Source: Crenalkalicoccus roseus (lineage in GTDB: Bacteria > Pseudomonadota > Alphaproteobacteria > Acetobacterales > Acetobacteraceae). From it: a DNA stretch of 64,000 nucleotides. Positions 1 through 8,775 of this stretch are shown piece by piece. How positions within the stretch are numbered: position 1 is the stretch's first letter; every line of letters starts with the position of its first letter. The position numbers and the translations under genes are program-made. The DNA is taken from assembly GCF_004761865.1 (NCBI RefSeq), contig NZ_SJDM01000006.1, forward strand, positions 1 to 64,000. Direction: 5' to 3'. Below the pieces are notes generated by a model. It searched no databases, was not told the DNA's origin, and was given only the letters and a program-made list of their open reading frames with translations.

Positions 1-250
1 CCCCGCCGGCGCGCGGCGCGGTGCCGGGGCCGGACCGCGCGCCGGCAGGTCCGGCAGCGCCGGCCGCGCGCTGGCCCGGCGCGCCGCCCCGCTTCTTCAC
101 CACCTCGACCTGCACCGTCTTGCTGCGGCCATGGCTGAAGCTCTGGCGCACGCTGCCCGCGTCCACCGTCTTGCCCAGCTCCAGCCGGCCGGAAGCGGGC
201 CGAAGGGTCAGCCGGCTCTTGCCTGCGTCCTGCTCGTTCTGGTCGCTCAT
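1..250 (-). CDS. infB: Translation initiation factor IF-2, N-terminal part (runs off the window)
   Basis: Only the first 83 codons lie in the window; the gene continues past position 1. The start reads MSDQNEQDAGKSRLTLRP, followed by LELGKTVDAGSVRQSFSHGRSKTVQVEVVKK split over the next 30 residues, the conserved N-terminal signature of alphaproteobacterial IF-2, then an Ala/Gly/Pro/Arg-rich linker. IF-2 is the GTPase that places initiator tRNA on the 30S subunit; the GTPase domain is outside the window. It is the last visible gene of the rimP-nusA-ylxR-infB operon, 125 bp after ylxR. The Shine-Dalgarno sequence before the ATG is weak (GGCGG directly upstream). Confidence 0.93.
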   Translation of the reverse strand, partial: MSDQNEQDAGKSRLTLRPASGRLELGKTVDAGSVRQSFSHGRSKTVQVEVVKKRGGAPGQRAAGAAGPAGARSGPGTAPRAGG

Positions 251-307
251 CCGCCGATCCGAACCCGATCCGTCTTGCGTCATGCCTGCCATGCCACGGG
301 AGGCCCC

Positions 308-319
308 GGGACATGTCCC
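308..319. repeat. 12-bp perfect palindrome between ylxR and infB
   Basis: GGGACATGTCCC lies in the 125-bp gap between ylxR and infB, followed on the plus strand by AAAAAA. In the direction of transcription (minus) the T-run precedes the hairpin, so it is not an intrinsic terminator. It could be a processing or regulatory site, or chance. Confidence 0.3.
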
Positions 320-375
320 AAAAAATCACCGGCGCGAATGGGCGCGCCCCCGTCCAGTCCGCCTCGGCGTCCCGG

Positions 376-996
376 TCACACCGCCTCGGTGCCGAAGCCC
401 CCGAGGCGGGCGGCTTCCGTTGCGATGGCCTCCGCCAGCCGCCCGGGCGCGATGGCCACATGGACCACATGCTCGCGCCCGAAGACGCCGCCGAGCTGCC
501 CTGCCGGCAGTGGCGCCACCACCGGCACGGCCCGCCCGCCCAGGAGACGGGCCCGCTCCGCCGGGCTGCCGTCCGAAGCCTCCACCAGCAGACCGGCCTT
601 GCCGGCCTGCAGCCATTCGCGCACCGCTTCCCGCCCGCACACCGCCTGCCCGCCGCGCCGGGCGAAGCCGATGAGGTCCCGGACCCGGCGCCTCAGGCCG
701 TCCTCGATCCGCGCGCGAAGGTCGGGGGGCAGGTGCACGGGGCCGCGGGCCGCCCTTGCGAAGGCGCCGCGCTGCGCCGCGCGTTCTAGCACATCGGCCC
801 TCGCGGACAACCACATTCCCCGCCCCGGCAGCCGCCCCTCCAGATCCGGCACCAGGACCCGGTCCGGCCCCAGCACGAAGCGGATCATCGCCTCCTTCGG
901 CAGCCGCTCGCGCGTGACGACGCAGCGGCGGAGCGGGCCGCGTTCCGGCTCCTCCTCCGCCTCGGGGCCAGGATCAGGCGCGGGCGCCGCTGTCAT
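376..996 (-). CDS. YlxR/RnpM-type RNA-binding protein fused to an L7Ae-like domain
   Basis: 206 aa. Residues about 20-95 are a DUF448/YlxR domain (GPLRRCVVTRE, then PDLEGRLPGRGMWLSA), a small RNA-binding fold; the Bacillus homologue RnpM acts on RNase P. Residues about 100-195 resemble the L7Ae/L30e fold (RDLIGFARRGGQAVCG). This two-domain form is usual in alphaproteobacteria between nusA and infB. The ATG lies inside the end of nusA (23-nt overlap), so translation is probably coupled. An acidic stretch (EAEEEPE) precedes the YlxR domain. The family is secure; the cellular role in this lineage is not. Confidence 0.9.
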   Translation of the reverse strand: MTAAPAPDPGPEAEEEPERGPLRRCVVTRERLPKEAMIRFVLGPDRVLVPDLEGRLPGRGMWLSARADVLERAAQRGAFARAARGPVHLPPDLRARIEDGLRRRVRDLIGFARRGGQAVCGREAVREWLQAGKAGLLVEASDGSPAERARLLGGRAVPVVAPLPAGQLGGVFGREHVVHVAIAPGRLAEAIATEAARLGGFGTEAV

Positions 997-2548
997 CGGC
1001 AGCCTCGCCGGCGGCCGGGGCGGGCGCCGCCGCGGCCTCGCCCGAGAACCAGTGCTCGCGCGCGGCCATGATGACGGCGTTCGCGGTCTCCTCGTCGATC
1101 GCCTCGGAACCGAGGATCTCGATCAGCTCGTCGGAGGCGAGGTCGGCGAGGTCGTCGAGCGTCTTCACCCCCTTCTCGCCGAGGGTGACCAGCATCGCCG
1201 GGGTGAAGCCGCCCACCTCGGCCACCGCGTCCTCCACGCCGAGCTCGCGCCGCCTCGCGTCCAGCTCCTCGTCGCGGCGCTGCAGCCAGGCCTCGGCGCG
1301 GCGCTTCAGCTCGGCCGCCACGTTCTCGTCGAAGCCCTCGATGCCGGCGAGCTCCTCGTCCTCGACCGCGGCGATGTCCTCGACCGAGCCGAAGCCCTCG
1401 GTCACCAGCAGGCCGGCGATCACGTCGTCCACGTCCAGCGCCTCGACGAACAGGGCGCTGCGCTTGCGGAACTCCTCCTGCCGGCGCTCGCTCTCCTCGG
1501 CCTCGGTCAGGATGTCGATGTCCCAGCGGGTGAGCTGGCTGGCGAGGCGCACATTCTGCCCGCGCCTGCCGATGGCGAGGCTGAGCTGGTCGTCCGGCAC
1601 CACCACCTCGCAGCGGCGGTTCTCGTCGTCCAGCACCACCTTCGTCACCTCGGCCGGGGCGAGAGCGTTGACGATGAAGGTCGCCTGGTCTGGCGACCAG
1701 GGGATGATGTCGATCTTCTCGCCCTGCAGCTCGGCCACCACCGCCTGCACGCGGGAGCCGCGCATGCCGACGCAGGCACCGACCGGATCTATGCTGGAGT
1801 CGCGGCTGATCACCGCCATCTTGGCGCGGCTGCCGGGGTCGCGCGCCACCGCCTTGATTTCGATGATGCCGTCGTAGATCTCCGGCACCTCCTGCGCGAA
1901 AAGCTTGGCGAGGAAGCCGGGATGGGTGCGGGAGAGGAAGATCTGCGGTCCGCGTGGCTCCTCGCGCACGTCGTAGATGTAGGCGCGCACGCGGTCGCCG
2001 TTGCGCAGGCTCTCGCGCGGGATGGTCTCGTCGCGGCGCAGCAGCGCCTCGGCGCGGCCGAGGTCCACCATGAGGTTGCCGTACTCGGTGCGCTTGACCA
2101 CGCCGCTCACGATCTCGCCGACGCGGTCCTTGTACTCCTCGTACTGCTTCCTGCGCTCGACCTCGCGCACCCGCTGCACGATCACCTGCTTCGCGGTCTG
2201 CGCGGCGATGCGGCCGAAGTCTATCGGCGGCAGCGGATCTATGATGTGCTCGCCGGCCTTGATGCCGGGCCGGATCTTCTGCGCGATGCGCAGCGGGATC
2301 TGCGTCGCCTCGTTTTCCACCGGCTCCTGCTCGACCACCTCGGTCCAGCGCTCGAGCCTGACGCGACCGTCCTTGCGATCGATGAAGGCGCGAATGTCCT
2401 TCTCGTGCCCGTACTTGGCGCGGCCGGCCTTCTGGATGGCCTGCTCCATCGCCTCCAGCACCTCGTCGCGCTCGATCATCTTCTCGCGCGCGACGGCGTC
2501 GGCGACCTGCAGCAGCTCCGGGCGGGCGATGGCGACGTCAACGGCCAT
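974..2548 (-). CDS. nusA: Transcription termination/antitermination factor NusA
   Basis: 524 aa, the length expected for alphaproteobacterial NusA. The N-terminal RNA-polymerase-binding domain (about 1-125) is followed by an S1 domain (about 130-200, VVKRTEYGNLMVDLGRAEAL), two KH domains (about 230-350, including VGACVGMRGSRVQAV and AIGRRGQNVRLASQL) and C-terminal helix-hairpin-helix acidic repeats (about 370-510). The tail is Ala-rich and acidic. NusA modulates pausing, Rho-independent termination and antitermination. It starts 12 nt after rimP, and ylxR overlaps its end. NusA itself could act on the terminator in the leader of its own operon (inference). Confidence 0.97.
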   Translation of the reverse strand: MAVDVAIARPELLQVADAVAREKMIERDEVLEAMEQAIQKAGRAKYGHEKDIRAFIDRKDGRVRLERWTEVVEQEPVENEATQIPLRIAQKIRPGIKAGEHIIDPLPPIDFGRIAAQTAKQVIVQRVREVERRKQYEEYKDRVGEIVSGVVKRTEYGNLMVDLGRAEALLRRDETIPRESLRNGDRVRAYIYDVREEPRGPQIFLSRTHPGFLAKLFAQEVPEIYDGIIEIKAVARDPGSRAKMAVISRDSSIDPVGACVGMRGSRVQAVVAELQGEKIDIIPWSPDQATFIVNALAPAEVTKVVLDDENRRCEVVVPDDQLSLAIGRRGQNVRLASQLTRWDIDILTEAEESERRQEEFRKRSALFVEALDVDDVIAGLLVTEGFGSVEDIAAVEDEELAGIEGFDENVAAELKRRAEAWLQRRDEELDARRRELGVEDAVAEVGGFTPAMLVTLGEKGVKTLDDLADLASDELIEILGSEAIDEETANAVIMAAREHWFSGEAAAAPAPAAGEAADDSGARA

Positions 2549-2560
2549 GGCCTGTCTCTC

Positions 2561-3082
2561 CTAGTTCCTCTTGGCGTCCGCCGCCGTGGCGGCGATCAGC
2601 GCGTCGGTCAGCACCAGCTTGGCGCGGCGGATGTTGGAGCGGGGGAAGGCCATCTCCGTGCCGTCCTCCAGCCGCAGCCGCGCCATCTCGGCGTCGGCGC
2701 CGAGCGCGATGCCCTTGAAGCGCTTGCGCCCCTCGAGCGGCACGGCGAGCTCCAGGGTCGCCACATGCCCGGCGAAGCGGTTCCAGTCCTTGGCCCGCGT
2801 CAGCGGGCGGTCGATGCCGGCCGAGGAGACCTCGAGCGTCCATTCGCCGCGGATCGGATCCTCGACATCCAGCACCGCGCCGACGGCATGGCTGATCGCC
2901 TCGCAATCCTCGACGGTGAAGGGGGCGCCGTCGGCGCGGTCGGCCATGATCTGCACCACCGGCCGTTCCTTGCCGCTGACCTGCACGCGCACGAGCTCGT
3001 AGCCCATGTGCTCGATGGTCGGCGCCACCGCCTCGGCGATGCGCCCTTCCAGCCCTTCGTGAATCGGCCGCTCGATGTCCAA
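2561..3082 (-). CDS. rimP: Ribosome maturation factor RimP
   Basis: 173 aa with the proposed TTG start at 3082; an in-frame TTG at 3088 is an alternative. The protein has the RimP N-terminal domain ([21 protein letters not shown]) and C-terminal SH3-like domain ([15 protein letters not shown]). RimP binds 30S precursors during maturation. No ATG exists between the conserved N-terminus and position 3202, where an in-frame ATG would add 40 unlike residues upstream of the promoter, so that start is rejected. Unusually, the start codon sits inside the T-tract of a terminator hairpin and has no recognisable Shine-Dalgarno sequence. It is the first gene of the rimP-nusA-ylxR-infB operon. Confidence 0.9.
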   Translation of the reverse strand: MDIERPIHEGLEGRIAEAVAPTIEHMGYELVRVQVSGKERPVVQIMADRADGAPFTVEDCEAISHAVGAVLDVEDPIRGEWTLEVSSAGIDRPLTRAKDWNRFAGHVATLELAVPLEGRKRFKGIALGADAEMARLRLEDGTEMAFPRSNIRRAKLVLTDALIAATAADAKRN

Positions 3083-3112
3083 AAACAAAAAAGGCGGCCC
3101 GTTAAGGCCACC
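3081..3112 (-). terminator. Leader terminator/attenuator abutting the rimP start
   Basis: On the minus strand GGTGGCC (3112-3106), loop TTAACG (3105-3100) and GGCCGCC (3099-3093) form a 7-bp stem with one G-T pair, followed at once by TTTTTTGTTTTT (3092-3081). This is a canonical intrinsic terminator. It lies between the proposed promoter and the rimP start and overlaps the TTG initiation codon, so it is placed to attenuate the rimP-nusA-infB operon, or to be ignored or processed by NusA. No leader peptide or antiterminator pairing was identified. Confidence 0.8.
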
Positions 3113-3144
3113 CCCCGCCTGCCTCGGATGGTGATGTTGGCCGC

Positions 3145-3173
3145 AATATAGGCCCGCCCCGCCGCGCCGGCAA
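3145..3173 (-). promoter_or_regulatory. Sigma-70-type promoter for the rimP-nusA-infB operon
   Basis: Minus strand TTGCCG (3173-3168), a 17-bp spacer, and TATATT (3150-3145): close to the housekeeping consensus in an otherwise very GC-rich region. The start of transcription would be near 3138, giving a leader of about 56 nt before the TTG at 3082, containing the terminator hairpin. Confidence 0.72.
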
Positions 3174-3269
3174 GCGGCCCCGATGCCGTTCCCCGCGAGC
3201 ATGGCCGGGCGAAGGCCGCGCCAGAGCGGATCCCGTCCGGGCGGGCTCCCCTGAACAGGGGAAGACGCC

Positions 3270-3992
3270 CTAGCGCCGGCGGGCCGACCAGTAGAGGGGG
3301 CGCCGGCCCTCGCGCAGGGCCTTCGCCTCGTAGCGGGTCGGCGGCCAGCCCTCGGGCCGCGCCCTCGCGGGGAGCGGCAGGTCGAACAGGGGCGAGGCGG
3401 CGAACACCTCCTCCACCCAGGCCTGGTAGGTCGGGTCGTCGGTGGCGATGCGCCACTCCGCCCCGGACCTCAGCACCCGCGCCACCACCGGTAGCATGGC
3501 CGGGTGGACAAAGCGGCGCTTGGCGTGGCGCGCCTTCGGCCAGGGATCGGGAAAGAGCAGGAACAGCCGGTCGAGGGAAGCCTCCGGCAATAGGGTCAGC
3601 AGCCGCCGCGCATCCTCGGGCCAGAGCCTGAGGTTCGGCGGCAGCGGCGCCGTCTCCTCCTCGCCCTCCGGCACCAGGCGCGAGAGAAGGGAGCATAGCC
3701 CGTTCTCGAACACCTCCGAGGCGATCAGCCCGACGCGGGGATGGGCGGCGACCTGCGCCAGCGCATGCTCGCCCCCGCCGAACCCCACCTCCAGCCACAG
3801 CGCCTCCAACGGCATGGGGAAGGCGGCACGCGGGTCGCCCGCCGCCTCGGCCGGGAGGCGCAGGCGGGGCAGCGTCACCTCCAGCAGACGTTGCTGGCGG
3901 GCGCGCAGCGGATGGCCGCGGCGGCGGCCATAAAGGCGGTCGGGAACGCCTTCGGGCATGATGCGGCCTGGCGGCGGCCTGTCATTCGTCAT
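3270..3992 (-). CDS. trmB: tRNA (guanine-N7-)-methyltransferase
   Basis: 240 aa. A Rossmann-type SAM-binding motif ([11 protein letters not shown], about 68-78) and the family hallmark [15 protein letters not shown] (about 147-161) identify TrmB, which makes m7G46 in tRNA. The first about 45 residues are basic. It lies 78 nt downstream of metK on the same strand and ends about 97 bp before the rimP promoter, the usual alphaproteobacterial order metK-trmB-rimP. The ATG at 3992 is the only good start and the length is normal. Confidence 0.95.
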   Translation of the reverse strand: MTNDRPPPGRIMPEGVPDRLYGRRRGHPLRARQQRLLEVTLPRLRLPAEAAGDPRAAFPMPLEALWLEVGFGGGEHALAQVAAHPRVGLIASEVFENGLCSLLSRLVPEGEEETAPLPPNLRLWPEDARRLLTLLPEASLDRLFLLFPDPWPKARHAKRRFVHPAMLPVVARVLRSGAEWRIATDDPTYQAWVEEVFAASPLFDLPLPARARPEGWPPTRYEAKALREGRRPLYWSARRR

Positions 3993-4070
3993 GGCGGCGG
4001 AACGCGAAGGGGGCGGCGGGGCGCCGCCCCCGAGGCCTGAGGCATCCCCCCGGGCGGGAGGGGCGGCGCC

Positions 4071-5258
4071 TCAGCGCGAGAAGGCGCGCTTCAGCTCCGG
4101 CACGAGGTCGGTCCGCTCCCAGGTGAAGGTGCCCCTCTCCTCGTCCGGGGCGCGGCCGAAATGACCGTAGGCGCTGGTCGGCACGTAGATCGGGCGGTTG
4201 AGGTGCAGGTGCTCGCGTATGCCGCGGGGCGAGAGGTTCACCAGCTCGTTCACCACCCGCGCCAGCTTCGTCTCGTCCACGTCCCGCCCGGTGCCGTGCA
4301 GGTCGAAATAGACGGAGAGCGGGCGGGAGACGCCGATGGCGTAGCTCACCTGGATGGTGCAGCGATCCGCCAGCCCCGCCGCGACCACGTTCTTCGCCAG
4401 GTAGCGGCAGGCATAGGCGGCGGAGCGGTCCACCTTGGTCGGGTCCTTGCCGGAGAAGGCGCCGCCGCCGTGCGGCGCCGCGCCGCCATAGGTGTCCACG
4501 ATGATCTTGCGCCCGGTGAGACCGGCATCGCCGTCCGGCCCGCCGATCACGAACTTGCCGGTGGGGTTCACGTAGAACTCCGCCTCCGGGCACATCCAGC
4601 CGCGCGGCAGGCTGCTTTCCACGATCGGCCAGAGCATGCGCTTGATCTCCGCCTGCTCCATCCCCTCCTCGTGCTGGGTGGAGACGACGACGGAGGTCGC
4701 CTGCACGGGGCGGCCATCGACGTAGCGCAGCGTCACCTGGCTCTTGGCGTCGGGCAGGAGGCCCCTGACCATCGGGTCACCGCTGCGGCGCATCTCGCTG
4801 ATGCGGCGCAGGATCAGGTGCGCGTAATAGATCGGCGCCGGCATCAGCTCCGGCGTCTCGGTGCAGGCATAGCCGAACATGATGCCCTGGTCGCCGGCGC
4901 CCTCATCCTTGTTGCCGGCGGCGTCCACGCCCTGGGCGATGTCGGCGGACTGGGCGTGCAGGTGGCACTCCACCGCCGCCTTCTGCCAGTGGAAGCCCTC
5001 CTGCTCGTAGCCGATGTCGTGCACCGCCATGCGCGCCCGGTGCATCAGCAGCTCGGGCGTGATGGAGGCGGGGCCGCGCACCTCGCCGGCCAGGACGATC
5101 CGGTTGGTCGTCACCAGCGTCTCGCAGGCGACACGGGCGTAGGGATCGGCTTCCAGGTAGGTGTCGAGGACCGTATCGCTGATCCGGTCCGCCACCTTGT
5201 CCGGGTGGCCCTCGGAGACGCTCTCCGAGGTGAACAGGTACTCGCCCTTGTCGCGCAT
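4071..5258 (-). CDS. metK: S-adenosylmethionine synthetase
   Basis: 395 aa, full length. It shows the MetK signatures [16 protein letters not shown] (about 11-26), [12 protein letters not shown] (about 121-132) and the P-loop-like [21 protein letters not shown] region, here split into [11 protein letters not shown] and IIVDTYGG. It makes SAM from methionine and ATP, the cofactor used by the neighbouring TrmB. A 166-bp leader separates it from dapB upstream. No known SAM or SAH riboswitch consensus was recognised in that leader. Confidence 0.97.
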   Translation of the reverse strand: MRDKGEYLFTSESVSEGHPDKVADRISDTVLDTYLEADPYARVACETLVTTNRIVLAGEVRGPASITPELLMHRARMAVHDIGYEQEGFHWQKAAVECHLHAQSADIAQGVDAAGNKDEGAGDQGIMFGYACTETPELMPAPIYYAHLILRRISEMRRSGDPMVRGLLPDAKSQVTLRYVDGRPVQATSVVVSTQHEEGMEQAEIKRMLWPIVESSLPRGWMCPEAEFYVNPTGKFVIGGPDGDAGLTGRKIIVDTYGGAAPHGGGAFSGKDPTKVDRSAAYACRYLAKNVVAAGLADRCTIQVSYAIGVSRPLSVYFDLHGTGRDVDETKLARVVNELVNLSPRGIREHLHLNRPIYVPTSAYGHFGRAPDEERGTFTWERTDLVPELKRAFSR

Positions 5259-5424
5259 GGCGTGGTTCGTCCTCTTGTCGCGGCGGGGAGCGGGCAGCGC
5301 CCCGGAGAAGGGTGCAGGCGGTTCGGCGCCGGGGCAGGCGGCAGGCCCCGAGCGGGGCTGCCCGGCCGCCGGGGCCGCCGGTGTTTCGCAGCCGGCGCAC
5401 GGGGGGTCAAGCCGCGCCGTGCCA
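5259..5424 (-). other. metK upstream region with strong hairpin
   Basis: The 166 bp between dapB and metK hold a GC-rich hairpin at 5340-5362 (minus strand GGCAGCCCC, loop GCTC, GGGGCCTGCC with one bulged C) without a T-tract, and a TTGACC box (5410-5405) with only a poor -10 (GAAACA, 5387-5382) 17 bp downstream. It may be the metK promoter and a structured leader. I could not match it to a known riboswitch class. Confidence 0.35.
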
Positions 5425-6201
5425 TCAGGCCATGCCGAGCACGTGCCTCATATCATAGAGGCCGGGGGAGCGGCCCTGCAGCCACAGCGCCGCCCGCACC
5501 GCGCCGGTGGCATAGACCCGGCGGTCGAAGCTGCGGTGGGTCAGGGCGATGTGTTCCGAGGCGGCGGCGAAGAGCAGCGTATGCTCGCCCACCACCTGCC
5601 CGCCCCGCAGCGCCGCGAATCCGATCGTTCCGGTCCGCCGCGCCCCGCAATGGCCGTCCCGGCCGCTCTCCCGCCCCGCCGCCTCCAGCGTGGTGCCGCG
5701 GCCACGGGCGACGGCCCGGCCGAGAGCGAGCGCGGTGCCGGAGGGCGCGTCCACCTTCTGGCGGTGGTGCATCTCCACGATCTCGGCATCGTACTGGGCG
5801 GCGGGCAGGGCAGCGGCCATGCGCTCGGCGATGGCCAGCACCAGGTTCACGCCGGGGGCGAAATTGGCGGCATAGACCACCGGCACCTTCTCCGCCGCCG
5901 CCACGACCGCGGCCTCGTCCTCGGCCGAGAGGCCGGAGGTGCCGAGCACCAGGGGCTTGCCCGCCCGCGCGGCGGCGCTGGCATGGGCGGCGGCGGCCGA
6001 GGCGTGGGTGAAGTCGATCACCACGTCGCTGGCCGCAAACAGGCTGGCGGCGTCCGGCAGCACCGGGCCGGGCACACCTTGGCCTGCACCGCCCGGCCGC
6101 AGCGTCCCGCCGGCCAGGGTGGCGCCGGCCGCCGCCACTTCCTCCGCGAGCAAGCGCCCCATGCGCCCGGCGATGCCGGCGATCCCGATCCGGAGGGACA
6201 T
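5425..6201 (-). CDS. dapB: 4-hydroxy-tetrahydrodipicolinate reductase
   Basis: 258 aa from the ATG at 6201 ([21 protein letters not shown]); an ATG two codons earlier (6207) is possible. An N-terminal dinucleotide-binding [10 protein letters not shown] and the catalytic [13 protein letters not shown] motif (around residue 145) identify DapB, the NAD(P)H-dependent step of lysine/diaminopimelate synthesis. EMHHR and the C-terminal [15 protein letters not shown] block are intact. The frame stays open far upstream, but that extension has no homology-like content and crosses a non-coding gap. Confidence 0.95.
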   Translation of the reverse strand: MSLRIGIAGIAGRMGRLLAEEVAAAGATLAGGTLRPGGAGQGVPGPVLPDAASLFAASDVVIDFTHASAAAAHASAAARAGKPLVLGTSGLSAEDEAAVVAAAEKVPVVYAANFAPGVNLVLAIAERMAAALPAAQYDAEIVEMHHRQKVDAPSGTALALGRAVARGRGTTLEAAGRESGRDGHCGARRTGTIGFAALRGGQVVGEHTLLFAAASEHIALTHRSFDRRVYATGAVRAALWLQGRSPGLYDMRHVLGMA

Positions 6202-6207
6202 CTCCAT

Positions 6208-6532
6208 GCTCCATGCCGCACCGCCACAGGCTTCGGGGATCGGCCTCACGGGGTCAAGCGACAAGGAGCGGGGGGGGGCGGGCGGTGGCGCGGATGGGAC
6301 CGCTTCCGCACCACCGCCTGCCAAGGCCGCCGCTGGGGGGAGGACGGCGGCTGCCCGGGTGAACGCGGCGGGCCAGAGGCGGTTCCCGCCCCTTCGACAG
6401 GATGAGGGTGCCCAGCGGCGGGCCATTGCCGCTTGCGGGCGGCCGAAGGTTGGATATCCTACGATTTCGGGAACAGGCCCTTCAGGGCCCGGCGGGAGGG
6501 TCCCGCCGCCACCGAGGGGAGGCCGGGTCCAG
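6208..6532. other. Intergenic region between dapB and the MarR gene
   Basis: A divergent 325-bp gap. It holds a run of nine G (6270-6278), a putative plus-strand promoter near 6433-6460, the 8-bp palindrome GGATATCC (6452-6459) over that -10, and a 7-bp hairpin GGCGGGA/TCCCGCC (6491-6507) in the leader of the MarR gene. I see no coding sequence here that I can support. Confidence 0.5.
6433..6460 (+). promoter_or_regulatory. Putative promoter of the MarR/benzoylformate operon
   Basis: TTGCGG (6433-6438), 16-bp spacer, TATCCT (6455-6460), with the palindrome GGATATCC overlapping the -10, a position suited to autoregulation by the MarR protein. The match to consensus is moderate. Confidence 0.45.
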
Positions 6533-7105
6533 GTGTCACATGCCCTGCCCGCAGCGCGCCGCCGGGCCGCGCCCACGCACTGGTCGCGCGGTGCCGGCAC
6601 GCCGGCGGCACGGAAGGCCGCGGCGCCGGAACGCGCCGGGCACGAGGAGGCGGGCCCGCCGCCGGCGGAGACCACGCTCGCCCTCGGCGGGCTCGACGGC
6701 CAGATCGGCTTCCTGCTGCGCGTGGCCCAGGAAGCCTCCTTCCAGGCCTTCGCGCGCCGCACGGGCGAGGCGAAGCTCCGCCCGGGCCGCTACGCCATCC
6801 TGGTGCTGATCGATGCCAATCCCGGCATCTCCCAGACCGCGCTCGGCGCCGCCGCGGGGCGCGACAAATCCACGCTGACGCCCGCCCTGGCCGATCTCGA
6901 GCGGCGCGGCCTCGTGCGGCGGCAGCGCATGGCGCATGACCGGCGGAGCTACGCCCTCACCCTCACCGAGGCGGGGCGCGCGGTGCTGCAGGCGCTCTCC
7001 CGGCATGCCGCGGCGCATGACCGGCGGCTCGACGCGCTGGTGGGCGAGGAGAACAGGCCGGCCTTCATGGAGGGCCTGCGCCGGATCATCGCCGGCCTGG
7101 GCTGA
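6533..7105 (+). CDS. MarR-family transcriptional regulator
   Basis: 190 aa from a GTG at 6533 preceded by GGGGAGG at 10 nt; no ATG fits. The winged-helix region is clear at about 95-165: ISQTALGAAAGRDKSTLTPALADLERRGLVRRQR with the wing DRRSYALTLTEAGRA (each quoted in part). The first about 50 residues are Ala/Arg-rich and may not all be translated. MarR proteins are dimeric repressors relieved by phenolic or aromatic ligands. The gene sits 56 nt before the benzoylformate decarboxylase and is probably its local regulator; the palindrome at 6452-6459 is a candidate operator. The start is uncertain. Confidence 0.82.
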   Translation: MSHALPAARRRAAPTHWSRGAGTPAARKAAAPERAGHEEAGPPPAETTLALGGLDGQIGFLLRVAQEASFQAFARRTGEAKLRPGRYAILVLIDANPGISQTALGAAAGRDKSTLTPALADLERRGLVRRQRMAHDRRSYALTLTEAGRAVLQALSRHAAAHDRRLDALVGEENRPAFMEGLRRIIAGLG

Positions 7106-7161
7106 AGGGGGAAGAAGTGGGCGACGCAACGGGCGGGCGGGCGGGCAGGGCTCCGGCGGGC

Positions 7162-8754
7162 ATGACGACGGTCCGGCAGGCGGTGTTCGACCTGCTGCGC
7201 TCCCTCGGCATGACCACGGTCTTCGGCAATCCGGGCTCCACCGAGCTCGGCTTCCTCGACCGGTGGCCCACCGATTTCCGCTACGTGCTGGGCTTGCAGG
7301 AGGCCTCGGTGATCGGCATGGCGGACGGCTACGCCCGCGCCACGGGCAGGGCGGCCTTCGTCAACCTGCACTCCGCGGCCGGGCTGGGCCACGCGCTGGG
7401 CAACGTCTTCACCGCCTACCGCAACCAGGCGCCCATGGTGATCACCGCGGGCCAGCAGGCCCGCGCCCTGCTGCCCAACCTGCCCTTCCTGGGCGCCAGC
7501 GAGGCCGCGGCCTTTCCCAGGCCCTACGTGAAATACAGCATCGAACCGGCGCGGGCCGAGGACGTGCCGGCCGCGATCGCCCATGCCTGGCATGTCGCGA
7601 TGCGAAAGCCCTGGGGTCCCACCTTCGTCTCCGTGCCCGCCGACGATTGGCGCGCGTCCTGCTGGCCGGTGCCGGCCCGCGTCGTGGCGCAGGATGTCGC
7701 CCCCGACCCGGCGCTGATCGCGGAGGCGGCCCGGGCCGTCGCCGCCGCCCGGCGCCCGGTGGTCGTCGTGGGGCCGGAGGTGGACCAGGAAGGCGCCGGC
7801 GAGGCGATGGTGCGGCTCGCGGAGCGCATCGGCGCGCCGGTGCTGACCAGCCCCTTCTCCTCCCGCCTCTCCTTCCCCGAGGACCATCCCCTCTTCGCCG
7901 GCTTCCTCACCGCCGCGCCCCAGGCCGTCTCGGAGGCGCTGGCGGGCCACGACCTCGTGCTGGTGGTGGGGGCGCCGGTCTTCACCTTCCATGTTCCGGG
8001 CGATGCCGCGATCTTCCGCAGCGGCACTCCCATCATCCACCTGACCACGGATGGGGAGGCGGCGGCCTCCGCCCCGGCCGGCACCAGCATCCTGGGCAGC
8101 CTGCGTCTCTCCCTCCCCGCCCTGGCGGAGAGGCTGCCGGAGGCTTCGGGGCGCGTGCCGCCACCACCGCGCCGGCGCCCGCCCCCGCCGGCGCCCGCCC
8201 ATCCCATCCCCGCGGAGTTCCTGCTGCACCGCCTGCACCGGGCCATGCCCGAGGACGCGATCCTGGTCGAGGAGGCGCCCTCCCACCGACCTGCGATGCA
8301 GGCGCAGGTGCCGATGCGGCGCTGGGGCAGCTTCTTCACCATGGCCAGCGGCGGGCTCGGCTACGCCCTGCCCGCCGCGGTGGGCATCGCGCTCGCCAAG
8401 CCGGAGCGGCGGGTCGTGTGCCTGATCGGCGACGGGTCCATGATGTACTCGCCCCAGGCGCTGTGGACGGCCGTGCAGCACCGGCTGCCGCTCGCGGTCG
8501 TGGTCGTCAACAACGGGGGCTATGGCGCGATGCGCTCCTTCAGCCAAGTGCTGCAAACGCGCGACGTGCCGGGCGTGGACCTTCCCGGCCTCGACTTCGT
8601 CAGTTTGGCGCGCGGCATGGGCTGCCCGGGCGCGCGGGTGACGCGCGCCGAGGAGCTGGACGACGCCCTGGCGGCGGCGATGCGGAGCACCGGGCCGGCG
8701 CTGGTCGAGGCGGTGGTCGATGCGGCCGTCCCGACGCTCTACGCCAGGTCCTGA
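7162..8754 (+). CDS. mdlC: Benzoylformate decarboxylase-like TPP enzyme
   Basis: 530 aa from ATG 7162 (MTTVRQAVFDLLRSLGMTTVFGNPGSTEL), matching the length of Pseudomonas MdlC (about 528); an in-frame GTG at 7117 has a better Shine-Dalgarno (AGGGGG) and would add 15 residues. The TPP-activating Glu is in LGLQEASVIGMADGYARATG, the benzoylformate-decarboxylase-type His in NLHSAAG, and the TPP/Mg motif in GDGSMMYSP...VVNNGGYGAMRSF. It would convert benzoylformate (phenylglyoxylate) to benzaldehyde and CO2. The next gene encodes an aldehyde dehydrogenase, giving benzoate. The exact 2-oxoacid substrate is inferred. Confidence 0.85.
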   Translation: MTTVRQAVFDLLRSLGMTTVFGNPGSTELGFLDRWPTDFRYVLGLQEASVIGMADGYARATGRAAFVNLHSAAGLGHALGNVFTAYRNQAPMVITAGQQARALLPNLPFLGASEAAAFPRPYVKYSIEPARAEDVPAAIAHAWHVAMRKPWGPTFVSVPADDWRASCWPVPARVVAQDVAPDPALIAEAARAVAAARRPVVVVGPEVDQEGAGEAMVRLAERIGAPVLTSPFSSRLSFPEDHPLFAGFLTAAPQAVSEALAGHDLVLVVGAPVFTFHVPGDAAIFRSGTPIIHLTTDGEAAASAPAGTSILGSLRLSLPALAERLPEASGRVPPPPRRRPPPPAPAHPIPAEFLLHRLHRAMPEDAILVEEAPSHRPAMQAQVPMRRWGSFFTMASGGLGYALPAAVGIALAKPERRVVCLIGDGSMMYSPQALWTAVQHRLPLAVVVVNNGGYGAMRSFSQVLQTRDVPGVDLPGLDFVSLARGMGCPGARVTRAEELDDALAAAMRSTGPALVEAVVDAAVPTLYARS

Positions 8755-8775
8755 ACACGGCACGGAGGAGGCATC

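Noticed and set aside
131-3151. A 1006-codon open frame on the plus strand opposite ylxR, nusA and rimP
   Set aside because: Very GC-rich DNA yields long antisense frames. Its translation is low-complexity (His/Leu/Ala/Arg) without motifs, while the opposite strand encodes clear conserved proteins. Similar long antisense frames across the window (for example 4161-6011, 6949-9879, 25459-27822, 40102-43149, 45474-48560, 59048-62137) were rejected for the same reason.
3083-3202. Longer RimP starting at ATG 3202
   Set aside because: The extra 40 residues are unlike RimP, and this start would lie upstream of the near-consensus promoter and include the terminator hairpin as coding sequence.
5259-5424. 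Possible SAM or SAH riboswitch upstream of metK
   Set aside because: A GC hairpin is present but I could not match conserved cores of SAM-I, SAM-II, SAM-V, SAH or SAM/SAH riboswitches. A covariance-model search would be decisive.
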